In this document: piece by piece, positions 1 to 8,863 of the stretch
Numbering within the stretch: the first letter of the stretch is position 1
Layout of the letters: every line of letters starts with the position of its first letter
DNA from: Polynucleobacter kasalickyi
GTDB taxonomy: Bacteria > Pseudomonadota > Gammaproteobacteria > Burkholderiales > Burkholderiaceae
Assembly (NCBI RefSeq): GCF_900176405.1
Contig: NZ_FWXJ01000009.1
Location: forward strand, 62,001-126,000
Reading direction: 5' to 3'
Length of the DNA stretch: 64,000 bases
The notes under the pieces: generated by a model
What the model saw: the letters and a program-made list of their open reading frames with translations, nothing else
Databases searched by the model: none
Told to the model about the DNA's origin: nothing
Program-made: the position numbers and the translations under genes

Positions 1-943
1 TTTCTGATTCACGAGCAATTTGCTTCGTAAAGTCTTCGGCAGTATTTGCTACCACAATCGCACCGAGATGATTAATCCGTTGAGTCACTTCGGGTAATTT
101 ACTGGCTTGCACAATTTGTTGATTCAGTTTTTTCATGATGTCTACGGGCGTGCCAGCAGGCGCAAAAAAACCATACCAAGAGCCCACATAAAAGTTATTG
201 AGGCCCACTTCACTAAAGGTTGGTACCTCAGGTAAATTGGCCAGCCTGGTAGTTGAAGCAACGGCAATTGGGCGAATTTTTTTTGCCTGAATATTAGGGA
301 TGGAAGACAAACCGCTATCAAAGGTCATCGAGATATTACCCGCCAGTAAATCTGCCATCCCAGGAGCACTACCCTTATAGGGTACATGAATCAATTTCGT
401 GCCAGTGAGCATTTGAAATAACTCTCCGGCCAAATGCGAGGAACTACCATTTCCAAAGGAGGCAAACGATAACTTATTCGGGTTTTCTTTGGCGTACGCA
501 ATCAGTTCCGGTAGATTGTTCACTGGTAAGCTGGGATGAACTGACAAGATGAAAGGCGCATCCGCCACTAAACTAATTGCCTCAAACTGCTTGGTCGAAT
601 AAGAGAGTTTTTCATACAGTAAAGGGTTTGTCACAAAAGTACCCGTGGTCCCGAGTAACAGCGTATAGCCATCTGGTAGCGCTTTGGAAGCAATCTCTGT
701 GGCAATAATATTGGCCGCTCCTGGACGATTTTCCACTACAAAAGTTTGGCCCATCGACCTCGTCAATTCTTGTTGAATAATGCGACCAATCACATCTGCA
801 CCACCTCCTGGGGAAGACGGATTTAGAACTCGAACAGGGCGTTGAGGATAATTCGTGCTTTGAGCAAATAAGGATGGACTAGTAAAAAAGCTGGCATAAA
901 TAAAACTACATACGAGCAAAAAATGCTTTATTTGACGAGACAT
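1..943 (-). CDS. Bug-family (TctC-like) periplasmic binding protein, C-terminus cut by window edge
   Basis: The frame is open from the ATG at 943 to the left window edge, about 314 codons, so only the last few residues can be missing (the family is usually 320-330 aa). A signal peptide ends near the motif FAQSTNYPQRP, followed by the Bug hallmark of a proline-glycine-rich loop (SSPGGGADVIGR), then ENRPGA and PDGYTLL, and later HVPYKGSAP. Bug proteins bind carboxylates or small aromatic acids in the periplasm, normally for a TctAB permease; no TctA or TctB is present here. The start lies 3 bases after the amidase stop, so it is the last gene of the liv-SDR-amidase operon. Ligand unknown. Confidence 0.9.
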   Translation of the reverse strand, partial: MSRQIKHFLLVCSFIYASFFTSPSLFAQSTNYPQRPVRVLNPSSPGGGADVIGRIIQQELTRSMGQTFVVENRPGAANIIATEIASKALPDGYTLLLGTTGTFVTNPLLYEKLSYSTKQFEAISLVADAPFILSVHPSLPVNNLPELIAYAKENPNKLSFASFGNGSSSHLAGELFQMLTGTKLIHVPYKGSAPGMADLLAGNISMTFDSGLSSIPNIQAKKIRPIAVASTTRLANLPEVPTFSEVGLNNFYVGSWYGFFAPAGTPVDIMKKLNQQIVQASKLPEVTQRINHLGAIVVANTAEDFTKQIARESE

Positions 944-946
944 AAC

Positions 947-2221
947 TTATTCTCCGAATGGCACATAAATTTTTCGCGCAAAATCAAGCAATCGTAACTC
1001 AGTTCGTGGCGCACCAACTGCTTGAATACTCAGCGGACGACCACGTTCATCTTTACCAATGGGGATTGAAAGAGCAGGAAGTCCTAAATAATTAATAAAT
1101 CCCATCAAGTGGAAAAGTCCGATTAACTTTTCCTTTGAGAAGTCGGGGTGACCAATTTCTGCTTCACTCCAATTTGGGAGAGAGCACGTAAAGTTTGGTA
1201 ATAACAAGATATCAAAGTCAGTAAAGTACTTCTCGATAAAGGCGGCCGAGTTGTTGGAGCGATCGCTCAGCATGACGGCGTATTCGGCTTGAGAAATTAA
1301 TTTACCCTGCTTACAGACAGTTTTTAAGGTGCGCGTACAAGATGCCTGATCAAGTTCTCCAGCATATAACTGATTGGCTTCATAACTCATGATTTGATCG
1401 GTTAACACTTTCAAGTGCGCAAATTCTGGCATCTCAATTTTCTGCATCTCTACAGTAGAGCCAAGAACGTCGAGGAGGGCGGTGCTCACCATCTCATCGA
1501 TCAACGCAGGGAGCCAAAGCCCAATGCGAGGTGCGACAGGACTTTCCTCTGTAGAGATCAATGGCAGCTCGGCAATGATGTTAAGGAGCAGTTTGATATC
1601 TTCTAGATGGTACGCTAACAAGCCAACAGTATCTAGACTCGGTGATAGTTTGTTCACGCCGGTCGATGAAATCAAACCAGCGCTAGTTTTTAAGCCGAGA
1701 ATGCCACAGGTGGCAGCTGGAATGCGCACTGAACCGGTAGTATCAGTTCCTAAGGAAATCGGCGTCATCCCACTGGCAACTGCAACGGCCGAACCACTCG
1801 ATGAACCACCCACCACATAATCGGGGTGGAGGGGATTGATACATCTAGGAAAATTAGCATTTTGCGCACTGGCACCACAGGCATATGGCACCATTACGGC
1901 AGTAGCAATCGTGACAGCCCCAGCATCCTCTAACTGTTGGATAACTGGCGCATTTTTCGTCTCTTCTGCCGGTATTGGTGGTGTCAAACCAAAGCCAGGT
2001 GCAAGGTGGTTTAAATCAAAGATATCTTTATGGATGAGCCCAATCCCTGCTAATGGCCCTGGTTTTGGAATACTAGCTTGCGTGAACCCTGAGAGGCAAT
2101 GAAAGGTTTGATTGATTACGTTCGCCGCGATTGCTTGCTGATGGACAGCTTCTTCGGCAGAGATTTTTTCCTGCTCTTGTTGACAAAGCATCTGCGCAAT
2201 GGAGGGGTGCTTCGTCAACAT
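947..2221 (-). CDS. amidase, amidase-signature family
   Basis: A 424-residue protein of the amidase-signature (AS) family, which hydrolyses amides with a Ser-cisSer-Lys triad. The triad can be placed: Lys65 in GLIHKDIFD, the cis-Ser in the GGSSSGSA stretch (about residue 140) and the nucleophile Ser164 in GTDTTGSVRIP. Length is near the short end of the family. It has no signal peptide, so it should be cytoplasmic. It follows the SDR by 32 bases and precedes a Bug gene by 3, and sits downstream of a branched-chain-type ABC transporter, so the amide substrate is probably imported by that operon. It is not GatA: no gatB or gatC is nearby. Substrate unknown. Confidence 0.9.
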   Translation of the reverse strand: MLTKHPSIAQMLCQQEQEKISAEEAVHQQAIAANVINQTFHCLSGFTQASIPKPGPLAGIGLIHKDIFDLNHLAPGFGLTPPIPAEETKNAPVIQQLEDAGAVTIATAVMVPYACGASAQNANFPRCINPLHPDYVVGGSSSGSAVAVASGMTPISLGTDTTGSVRIPAATCGILGLKTSAGLISSTGVNKLSPSLDTVGLLAYHLEDIKLLLNIIAELPLISTEESPVAPRIGLWLPALIDEMVSTALLDVLGSTVEMQKIEMPEFAHLKVLTDQIMSYEANQLYAGELDQASCTRTLKTVCKQGKLISQAEYAVMLSDRSNNSAAFIEKYFTDFDILLLPNFTCSLPNWSEAEIGHPDFSKEKLIGLFHLMGFINYLGLPALSIPIGKDERGRPLSIQAVGAPRTELRLLDFARKIYVPFGE

Positions 2222-2253
2222 GAGATCATCAGAGGATAAATAAGACCAGAAAA

Positions 2254-3030
2254 TTATTGTGCAGCATAACCCCCGTCAACCAGTAAATCAGAGCCCGTGA
2301 CAAAAGCAGAGGCATCACTCGCTAAGTACAAAGCGGCGAGGGCGATTTCTTCTGGTTGCGCAAGTCTACCCAATAAATGCATTGGACCTAGTTCTTTGCG
2401 AGCGTTTTCCATCGTACCAAAACGCAGCGTCATTCTTTCCGTTTCAACCGCACCCGGTGAAATGGTATTGGTCCGGATGCCTTGTGCTGCATGATCAATC
2501 GCCATCGCCCGTGCTAAGTTAATCAAAGCTGATTTAATCGCGCAATAAACGGCACGATTCGCCGTTCCAACGCGCCCAAGTTGCGAGGCAATATGAATAA
2601 TTGAGCCTGATTTACCAGCAGCCATATGCGGAATGACTGCTTTACTCATCAAGAATGCACCGGTTAAGTTAACGGAAATGGCTTTATTCCAATCTTCTAA
2701 GGAGTAATCTGCTACGCTACCACTCGGATCTTTAGCTGCGGCGCCATTCAATAACACATGAATCCCGTCAAAAGCTTGCATTACTTGCAAGACGGCTTGT
2801 TGCGTCGATGGCTCACTACTCACGTCAGCATGTATACCAATGGCAGTACCACCAGCTTGATTAATTTCTTCAGCCGTTCTGATGGCATTTTCAGTTAGCA
2901 TATCTAAGCAGGCAACTTTAGCACCTGCTTGGGCAAAGGCTATAGAAATTGCTCTACCAATACCTTGGCCCGCACCTGTCACAACCGCTACTTTGCCGGT
3001 TAAGGCATATTTATTGAGGATATTTTCCAT
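2254..3030 (-). CDS. short-chain dehydrogenase/reductase
   Basis: A 258-residue classical SDR. The cofactor motif TGAGQGIG is at residues 19-26; the structural NNAG motif is replaced by NGAA; the catalytic pair is in YCAIK, followed by SPGAVETERM and the C-terminal VDGGYA typical of FabG-like enzymes. The Asp at the end of beta-2 (CLDM) suggests NAD preference. It would oxidise or reduce an alcohol/ketone intermediate. It lies 29 bases after livF and 32 before the amidase, in the same operon, so it probably acts on the imported compound or its amide hydrolysis product. Exact substrate cannot be read from sequence. Confidence 0.88.
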   Translation of the reverse strand: MENILNKYALTGKVAVVTGAGQGIGRAISIAFAQAGAKVACLDMLTENAIRTAEEINQAGGTAIGIHADVSSEPSTQQAVLQVMQAFDGIHVLLNGAAAKDPSGSVADYSLEDWNKAISVNLTGAFLMSKAVIPHMAAGKSGSIIHIASQLGRVGTANRAVYCAIKSALINLARAMAIDHAAQGIRTNTISPGAVETERMTLRFGTMENARKELGPMHLLGRLAQPEEIALAALYLASDASAFVTGSDLLVDGGYAAQ

Positions 3031-3059
3031 GCTTGTCTCCGTATTTATGAGGTACCTAA

Positions 3060-3779
3060 TTAAGAGGTACCCAAATAAGCTTCTTTAATTTTTGGATCAT
3101 TGATTAAATCTTTACTATTACCACTTGTCAGAATCTTGCCGGTTTGTAAAACGTAAGCACGTGAAGCAGTGCCGAGCGCGTAGTGCGCATTTTGTTCAAC
3201 CAATAAAACGCTCGTATTGTTGGCATTGATTTCTCTGATCGTTCTAAAGATATCTTGGACAATAATCGGCGCGAGACCCAAGGACGGTTCATCTAAGCAA
3301 AGTAAGCGTGGTTCTGACATCAGCGCACGGCAAATGACGAGCATCTGTTGTTCACCACCCGATAAAGTACCCGCATTCTGTTTCGCTCTGACTTTCAACT
3401 TAGGAAACATCGTGACCATTTTTTCAATCAAGGAATTCATTTTTGGGCGGTTATTACGGTGGCAGTAGCCGCCCATTTCCAAGTTTTCCATGACCGTTAA
3501 GAAGGGGAACACATGACGACCCTCAGGTACTAGAGCAATCCCTAGCTTATTTCTTTCATAGGATGGCATTCTTGTAATATCAATCCCATCAAATAAGATC
3601 TTGCCTTTACGTGGGTACATCGCACCAGCGACCGCGCGCATCGTGGTGCTTTTGCCAGCACCATTGGAACCAATTAAGGTCACGATTTCATTGTGACCTA
3701 CGGTAAAGTTGATGTTTTGACAGGCAGCCACTTCACCATAGGCGATTTCAAGGTCAATAGCCTCTAAGAGTGCGCTCAT
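3060..3779 (-). CDS. livF: branched-chain amino-acid-type ABC transporter ATPase, LivF-like
   Basis: A 239-residue ABC ATPase of the HAAT (branched-chain amino acid) class. Walker A is GSNGAGKST, the signature is LSGGEQQML, and Walker B with the catalytic Glu is LLCLDEPSLGL; the H-loop is near the end (LLVEQNAHYAL, with the LivF-typical Gln-Asn). It overlaps the LivG stop by 4 bases (ATGA type). It pairs with LivG to power LivHM. The substrate could be a branched-chain amino acid, but the neighbouring amidase, SDR and Bug genes suggest an amide or carboxylate instead. Confidence 0.93.
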   Translation of the reverse strand: MSALLEAIDLEIAYGEVAACQNINFTVGHNEIVTLIGSNGAGKSTTMRAVAGAMYPRKGKILFDGIDITRMPSYERNKLGIALVPEGRHVFPFLTVMENLEMGGYCHRNNRPKMNSLIEKMVTMFPKLKVRAKQNAGTLSGGEQQMLVICRALMSEPRLLCLDEPSLGLAPIIVQDIFRTIREINANNTSVLLVEQNAHYALGTASRAYVLQTGKILTSGNSKDLINDPKIKEAYLGTS

Positions 3780-4552
3780 ACAGTCGCTCCTTCACTACCA
3801 AGGTAAGCTGCAATCACTTTGGGATTCGACTGTACTTCTGCTGGACTTCCATCAAACAGATACTCTCCGTGATCCATGACAAAGATTTGATCGGCGATAT
3901 TCATAACTAATTTCATATTGTGTTCAACCAAAATAATGGTCATATTTTGTTGTTGTAAAAGTTTGAGACGGCTCATTAAAAATTGCACTTCCGTATCATT
4001 CAGTCCAGCCGCAGGTTCATCGAGCATAAATACTTTAGGCTTGGTCGCGAGAGCCCGTGCAATCTCTAGCATGCGTTGGGAACCATAGGACAGGGAACCA
4101 GCGCGTTCATTCGCTTTATCTTTTAAGCCAATAAAGTCTAATAACTCGAGAGCTTGTGCCTGGCATTCAAGGCGATTTTTTTTGTATTCTCCAGCCGGAA
4201 TAAAGTATTGCCAAAATGGAATTTTGTGATGAATATGAAAGCCCGCAATCACGTTGTCAATCACCGATAATTGTTTAAATAAACGAATCTTTTGGAAGGT
4301 TCTTGCAATCCCTAAATGAACCCGTTGATGAAGAGACAAGGTGTTGATTTCAACGCCGTTATATTTAATGGAGCCAGACGTTGGTAAATAAACGCCGGAC
4401 AATAAATTTAAGGTGGTTGACTTACCGGCACCATTCGGACCAATAATGGTTTGAATGGAATTCGCTGGAATTTTAAATGAAATACCATCGACAGCTTTTA
4501 CACCGCCAAAGTGCTTACATAAATTTGTGACTTCTAAGATGTTTTCTGACAT
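3776..4552 (-). CDS. livG: branched-chain amino-acid-type ABC transporter ATPase, LivG-like
   Basis: ABC ATPase, 258 residues from the ATG at 4552 (MSENILEV). The frame stays open 32 codons further upstream, but that extension overlaps livM and matches nothing in the family, so the internal start is preferred. Walker A is GPNGAGKST, the signature LSYGSQRML, Walker B FMLDEPAAGL, and the H-loop VEHNMKLVM is typical of LivG. The C-terminal AYLGSEG is the usual LivG ending. It lies between livM and livF in a tight operon. Confidence 0.92.
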   Translation of the reverse strand: MSENILEVTNLCKHFGGVKAVDGISFKIPANSIQTIIGPNGAGKSTTLNLLSGVYLPTSGSIKYNGVEINTLSLHQRVHLGIARTFQKIRLFKQLSVIDNVIAGFHIHHKIPFWQYFIPAGEYKKNRLECQAQALELLDFIGLKDKANERAGSLSYGSQRMLEIARALATKPKVFMLDEPAAGLNDTEVQFLMSRLKLLQQQNMTIILVEHNMKLVMNIADQIFVMDHGEYLFDGSPAEVQSNPKVIAAYLGSEGATV

Positions 4553-4574
4553 GTCAATATTCTGTATGTATAAA

Positions 4575-5558
4575 TCAATGTGATTTGAAAAGTTTATTCT
4601 TGATTGTTTGGAAGGCCTGCAGAATTCCACCAGGCATAAACAGAACAACGAGAGTTAAAGAAATGCCATAAACGAGAAGACGTGCATCACCTAAGCCTCT
4701 TAATAATTCAGGCAAGATGGTGAGTACGATAGCGCCGATAATAGGGCCAAACATCGTACCCATTCCCCCGACGATCACCATGGCTAAATAGGTAAAGGAT
4801 TCAACGACGGCAAAGGCATCTGGCACTAAGGTACCAACAAAACTAGGATAAAAAGAACCCGCTAAGCCAGCAATAAAGGCGCCGACACCGAAAGCAAATA
4901 TTTTCCAAAGTTTGGCATTGATCCCGAGTGACGCTGCCGATACTTCATCTTCCCGAATCGCGCGTAAGGTATCGCCGATGGGCGATCTTAAGAGGTTTCC
5001 TAAAATAATATAAGTAACCATCGTGACAGTTGCGACCAAATAAAAAAGGTTCACACTATTATTAAATTTAATTTCAGTGCCAAACAGATGGATTGGCGTT
5101 GGCGCTGGAATGCCGTAAATACCCAAAGGTCCTGAGGTCATTGAGTCCCAATTTAATAAAATTTGGTGCAAAATAATCGCAAAAGCCATGGAGGCAATCG
5201 CCAGGTAATGGCCTTTGAGGCGAGTAGCAAAGAATGCCAAGAAAATACCGACAGCACCTGCTAAAAAAGAACCAGAAAGGGCGGCGAACCAAAAGGTAAA
5301 CCCAGCTTTTTTGATGAGTAGCGTCGTGGCATAAGCACCCACTCCAAAGAATGCCGAGTGACCTAAATTCAACTGCCCGGTATAACCTAAAATGAGATTG
5401 AGTGACATCGCCAGCATGATGTTCATGGCAATCACCACCAAGATTCCTTTCCAATAGGCGGAACCACTCAGGACAATGGGGAGTAACCAAATGACCCCTG
5501 CAACGAGCAAGTACTGTACCCAAGTTGGGATTTTTTTCAACAATCGTAACTCAGACAT
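4575..5558 (-). CDS. livM: branched-chain amino-acid-type ABC permease, LivM-like
   Basis: Inner-membrane permease of about 327 residues with roughly nine hydrophobic segments. The LivM signatures are visible: SLNLILGYTGQLNLGHSAFFGVGAY near residues 44-70 and the EAA-like loop RSPIGDTLRAIREDEVSAASLGIN. The start at 5558 (MSELRLL) leaves an 8-base overlap with livH; an ATG seven codons upstream is also in frame but would enlarge the overlap to 29 bases. It forms the translocation pore with LivH. Confidence 0.9.
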   Translation of the reverse strand: MSELRLLKKIPTWVQYLLVAGVIWLLPIVLSGSAYWKGILVVIAMNIMLAMSLNLILGYTGQLNLGHSAFFGVGAYATTLLIKKAGFTFWFAALSGSFLAGAVGIFLAFFATRLKGHYLAIASMAFAIILHQILLNWDSMTSGPLGIYGIPAPTPIHLFGTEIKFNNSVNLFYLVATVTMVTYIILGNLLRSPIGDTLRAIREDEVSAASLGINAKLWKIFAFGVGAFIAGLAGSFYPSFVGTLVPDAFAVVESFTYLAMVIVGGMGTMFGPIIGAIVLTILPELLRGLGDARLLVYGISLTLVVLFMPGGILQAFQTIKNKLFKSH

Positions 5559-6438
5559 TTTCTTCTTTCTTCTCTGCAACCAAACCGGTAGGTTTGACTA
5601 ATAACATCACCAGTAATAGGGCAAAAACCACGAGGTCAATCACTCCTGATCCGAGATACTGGGTCGTAAAGGCTTCAATGAGACCAACTAGTAATCCGGC
5701 AATAATCGTACCTGCCATATTGCCGAAGCCACCGATAATCACAATCGCGAAGGATTTAACAATCACAGACGCTCCTGCAAACGGCGTCAGTACCAAAATT
5801 GGACCCAGCATGGCACCAGCCATACCGGCCATGGCAGAGGCGATCACGATCGTTAGCATGATGAGGAATTTTTGATTGATCCCCATGAGGCCAGCTGTTT
5901 CGCGGTCTTGTGAAATTGCTCTTAGCGCCTTGCCTGTAAAGGTGTATTTCATAAAGAGATAGAGGCCTGCAATCGTGCTCGAAGCCACGATCACAACGAG
6001 TAAGCTTTGTGAAGTAAAGAAAATCTTACCAAAGCGAATTGTTTCATCGTAAGGACTATTAAATTGGTAAGGGACTGGGCCAAAGGCCAGTAAAGCACCG
6101 TTTTCTAGTAAAACGGAAACACCAATGGTGGCAATCAGTGGTCGTAGCTCATCCCCTCGTTCTCGCAGTGGCGCAAAAATCGTCAGATTAATTAAATAAC
6201 CTAGTAGCGCGCCAGTAAACAGGGCAACCACAATACTGAGTAAATAAGCACCACCAACCCACTGTACAAAAAAGTACGCTGCAAAACCACCTAAGGTGAC
6301 AAAGTCAGCATGAGCAAAGTTGATTTGGTTCATGACCCCATAGATGAGGGTTAAACCAAGTGCGACCATTACATACAAACAACCCATCACAACACCGTTA
6401 ATGGTTTGTTGGATCGTTAAATTTAAGATATCAGGCAT
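5551..6438 (-). CDS. livH: branched-chain amino-acid-type ABC permease, LivH-like
   Basis: A 295-residue inner-membrane permease with about eight hydrophobic segments. Family motifs: GLTLIYGVMNQINFAHADFV near the N-terminus and GKALRAISQDRETAGLMGIN in the cytoplasmic coupling loop, then IIGGFGNMAGTIIAG. It is translated after livK, separated from it by 116 bases that carry a hairpin. It overlaps livM by 8 bases. Confidence 0.92.
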   Translation of the reverse strand: MPDILNLTIQQTINGVVMGCLYVMVALGLTLIYGVMNQINFAHADFVTLGGFAAYFFVQWVGGAYLLSIVVALFTGALLGYLINLTIFAPLRERGDELRPLIATIGVSVLLENGALLAFGPVPYQFNSPYDETIRFGKIFFTSQSLLVVIVASSTIAGLYLFMKYTFTGKALRAISQDRETAGLMGINQKFLIMLTIVIASAMAGMAGAMLGPILVLTPFAGASVIVKSFAIVIIGGFGNMAGTIIAGLLVGLIEAFTTQYLGSGVIDLVVFALLLVMLLVKPTGLVAEKKEENV

Positions 6439-6479
6439 TTTGAATGATTAAAAGTACTACGAGAGAAGATGTCGATCAG

Positions 6480-6513
6480 CTCTGCATCAACCTTCATGAA
6501 GGCGGATGCAGAG
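6480..6513. terminator. hairpin between livK and livH
   Basis: Nine-base arms CTCTGCATC (6480-6488) and GATGCAGAG (6505-6513) pair perfectly, and the loop holds a second palindrome, CCTTCATGAAGG. Read on the minus strand, the direction of the operon, no T-run follows, so it is unlikely to stop transcription. Such hairpins after binding-protein genes commonly stabilise the upstream mRNA, giving more binding protein than permease; that role is inferred. Confidence 0.55.
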
Positions 6514-6554
6514 TTTTAATCTACAAAAGGGACATACACTATGTTACGAATGGA

Positions 6555-7745
6555 TTACCAGTTGAGTGTTTTCCAACTCAAATCTGGATTTGTTTCCACA
6601 TAGTGAATAACAGACATGTTTTGATTTTGGCCAGTTGGTCCAAAGGTGATTTTTCCGGTAGTGACTTCAACATCAACCATTTTTAATAATTGATTTTTGA
6701 TTTCTTCAGAATTCGTTGCACCTCTTTTTACTGCCTCAGCAATAATCAAGATTTGATCATAGGTATGAGCATTTAAGTGAGTAGGAACTACATCTGCACC
6801 GTATTTTGCTTTGAAGTTTTTCACAAAGTTTTGTACGACAGGACGCTTTTCATTAGGATCGAATTGAGAAATACGGGTATAGCCAACAGAAGCTTTACCA
6901 GCTTTTTGGTCATAGCCCCAAGGTACCCAAATCGTACCGATCTGAATTGCTTTACCGCCACCACCTTTAGTCACACCAGCTTGTGCTAAGGCTTGCGCCA
7001 ATTTCACTGTTTGACCTTCGAGTGCTGAAACTAACAAGACATCGACGTCACCCATCGAAGCTACGCGCGTTGCAATCGATGTGAAGTCGCTCACGTCTCT
7101 CGCAAATTCAATTCTGCCTAACACTTTACCGCCGTTTGCAACGAAGGTTTTCTCAAAGTTGTCAGAAATATCAATACCTGCATTCGTTTTTTCGTTCAAT
7201 AAAATCGCATTTTTTGCTTTGATATTTTTGATGGCATTGATGGCTAAGCTATCTGTTTGTTGTTTGGCATCTGGGAAAATACGGAAGGCATATTTGTAAC
7301 CAGATTCCGTAAATTTCACCGTCGCAGAACCTGCGTTAATGAGGGGCACTTTAGCCTCTTCTAAAACGGACATTGCCGCTAAAGTTGCATCTGAGCACTC
7401 TTCACCGATAGTGACGTGAGGCTTAAAGTTCTCTAACATCCGCTTTGCCGCATTCGTTGCAGCGAGTGGAGAGCATTGTGAATCTTCGTAGTTAATCACG
7501 AATTTATAACCATTCACACCCGTTTTATTGAGTTCTTCTAGCGCGAGTTCCGCACCTTGTTTACCCATCACACCGAAATAAGAACCCGGGCCAGAAGCTG
7601 GCAATAATGCGCCGATTCGAATAACTTTTTCTTGCGCTTGGCTAGCTGCAATGGATAAGCCTGCTACAGCAGTAATGATCATGCCATTAATAAGCTTAGT
7701 TGTGAATTGTCCAACAAACGGACGTGTTGCCGATGGTTTCATCAT
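6555..7745 (-). CDS. livK: branched-chain amino-acid-type ABC transporter periplasmic binding protein
   Basis: A 396-residue periplasmic binding protein of the LivK/Peripla_BP_6 family. A signal peptide covers about residues 1-37 (hydrophobic core MIITAVAGLSIA, cleavage near AQA). The mature start, VIRIGALLPASGPGSYFG, is typical of the family, followed by ALEELNKTGVNG and a C-terminal YDQILIIAEAVKR helix. A start at the first ATG gives GGAG 5 bases upstream; the second ATG, one codon later, has better spacing. It is the first gene of the operon; its ligand sets what the operon imports and is unknown. Confidence 0.93.
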   Translation of the reverse strand: MMKPSATRPFVGQFTTKLINGMIITAVAGLSIAASQAQEKVIRIGALLPASGPGSYFGVMGKQGAELALEELNKTGVNGYKFVINYEDSQCSPLAATNAAKRMLENFKPHVTIGEECSDATLAAMSVLEEAKVPLINAGSATVKFTESGYKYAFRIFPDAKQQTDSLAINAIKNIKAKNAILLNEKTNAGIDISDNFEKTFVANGGKVLGRIEFARDVSDFTSIATRVASMGDVDVLLVSALEGQTVKLAQALAQAGVTKGGGGKAIQIGTIWVPWGYDQKAGKASVGYTRISQFDPNEKRPVVQNFVKNFKAKYGADVVPTHLNAHTYDQILIIAEAVKRGATNSEEIKNQLLKMVDVEVTTGKITFGPTGQNQNMSVIHYVETNPDLSWKTLNW

Positions 7746-7794
7746 GTAGTCTCCAAAGTATTTATAAATATTTTTTTTTACTAAACAAACATTA

Positions 7795-7840
7795 CCTCAT
7801 AAAATATTTTTTGACAAGTAGGTGTAATATGAATAAAAAA
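7795..7840. promoter_or_regulatory. overlapping divergent promoter region, livK operon / epimerase operon
   Basis: On the plus strand TTGACA (7811-7816) is followed after 17 bases by TAAAAA (7834-7839), 4 of 6 matches to a -10 box, upstream of the epimerase start at 7872. On the minus strand TTGTCA (7818-7813) overlaps the same bases and is followed after 17 bases by TAATGT, a weak -10. If both are used, the two operons share one -35 region and would compete for polymerase. Confidence 0.4.
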
Positions 7841-7871
7841 TATTAATTCAATTGAGACAATGCATTAGAAA

Positions 7872-8861
7872 ATGATAGTACTGATAACAGGTGGCACAGG
7901 TTTTGTAGGTCTTAACCTCGCCCAACAATTGTGCAAAAAAGGCTTCAAGCCAGTGCTAATGGCACTCGCTCCAATGTCGTTCAAGTTGCAACAACAGCTG
8001 ATGCAAGCAAACATTTCTTTTGATTTTTTTCAAGGAAGCGTAAGCAATTCGGCAGATTTAGACCGAGTTTGTACGCTCTATAAAATCGACAAAATTGTGC
8101 ATGCCGCCGCGATTACGGCGGATGGTAATCGTGAAATTGCCCATACGAGAGAAATTTTAGAAACGAACTTAATGGGTTCGGTAGAAATTTTTGAATGCGC
8201 GGTTCGGCATCACATTAAACAGGTCGTTTACTTGAGTTCGGGTTCCATTTTTGGGCACCTAGGGACCCATGACCCGATGATTGATGAATTAACGAGTCCT
8301 GTACTACCAGAAACCATTTACGGCATTAGTAAACTAGCTGCAGAACGGACTGCTCTGCGTTATCGTCAAAACCGACAGCTCAATGTGACGGTGGTTCGCC
8401 TTGGTCTTGCTTATGGCCCATGGGAGTACGATACCGGGCATCGCGATACCTTGAGCCTGCCTTACAAAACCTACCTCAAGGCCAAACTTGGTGAGCATCT
8501 TGTTATCTCAAAAGTACACGGGGATGATTATATTTATGCCACAGACATCGCGCAGGGATTGTCCCTGATCTTAGAGGCGGGCAAATCACCGCAAGGTCTT
8601 TATCATTTATCCGCTGGTATGCAGTGGTCAATTGCTACTTGGTTAGAAAACCTTCAGCAATTATTTCCGAAATTCACCTATGAGATGACGGATGATCCCC
8701 ATCTCTGTGCATTTAAAAACAGTAGTCCTTTGCCTCGTTCACCCATGAGTATTCAAAGGATTCAAAACGATTTTCATTTCGAGCCCCACTTTGATCAAGC
8801 GAGCGCTTTTAGTGATTTTATTTCTCAGCCTTCTATTCTTCATTCATTTACCAACGATTAA
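7872..8861 (+). CDS. NAD-dependent epimerase/dehydratase (extended SDR)
   Basis: A 329-residue extended SDR. The N-terminal Rossmann motif is TGGTGFVG (residues 6-13); the active site has Ser in YLSSGSIFG and the YGISK catalytic Tyr/Lys pair, then RLGLAYGP. Such enzymes epimerise or dehydrate nucleotide sugars or reduce other carbonyls. It starts a plus-strand operon and its stop is 2 bases before the CoA-transferase gene, so here it more likely serves catabolism of the same compound than envelope sugar synthesis. Substrate unknown. Confidence 0.87.
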   Translation: MIVLITGGTGFVGLNLAQQLCKKGFKPVLMALAPMSFKLQQQLMQANISFDFFQGSVSNSADLDRVCTLYKIDKIVHAAAITADGNREIAHTREILETNLMGSVEIFECAVRHHIKQVVYLSSGSIFGHLGTHDPMIDELTSPVLPETIYGISKLAAERTALRYRQNRQLNVTVVRLGLAYGPWEYDTGHRDTLSLPYKTYLKAKLGEHLVISKVHGDDYIYATDIAQGLSLILEAGKSPQGLYHLSAGMQWSIATWLENLQQLFPKFTYEMTDDPHLCAFKNSSPLPRSPMSIQRIQNDFHFEPHFDQASAFSDFISQPSILHSFTND

Positions 8862-8863
8862 CT

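Noticed and set aside
947-2221. GatA subunit of aspartyl/glutamyl-tRNA amidotransferase
   Set aside because: No gatB or gatC is adjacent, the protein is shorter than GatA, and it sits in a transport/catabolic operon.
5074-5523. 149-codon minus-strand open frame inside livM
   Set aside because: It is another frame of the same strand within a clear permease gene, has no ribosome site and no family resemblance.
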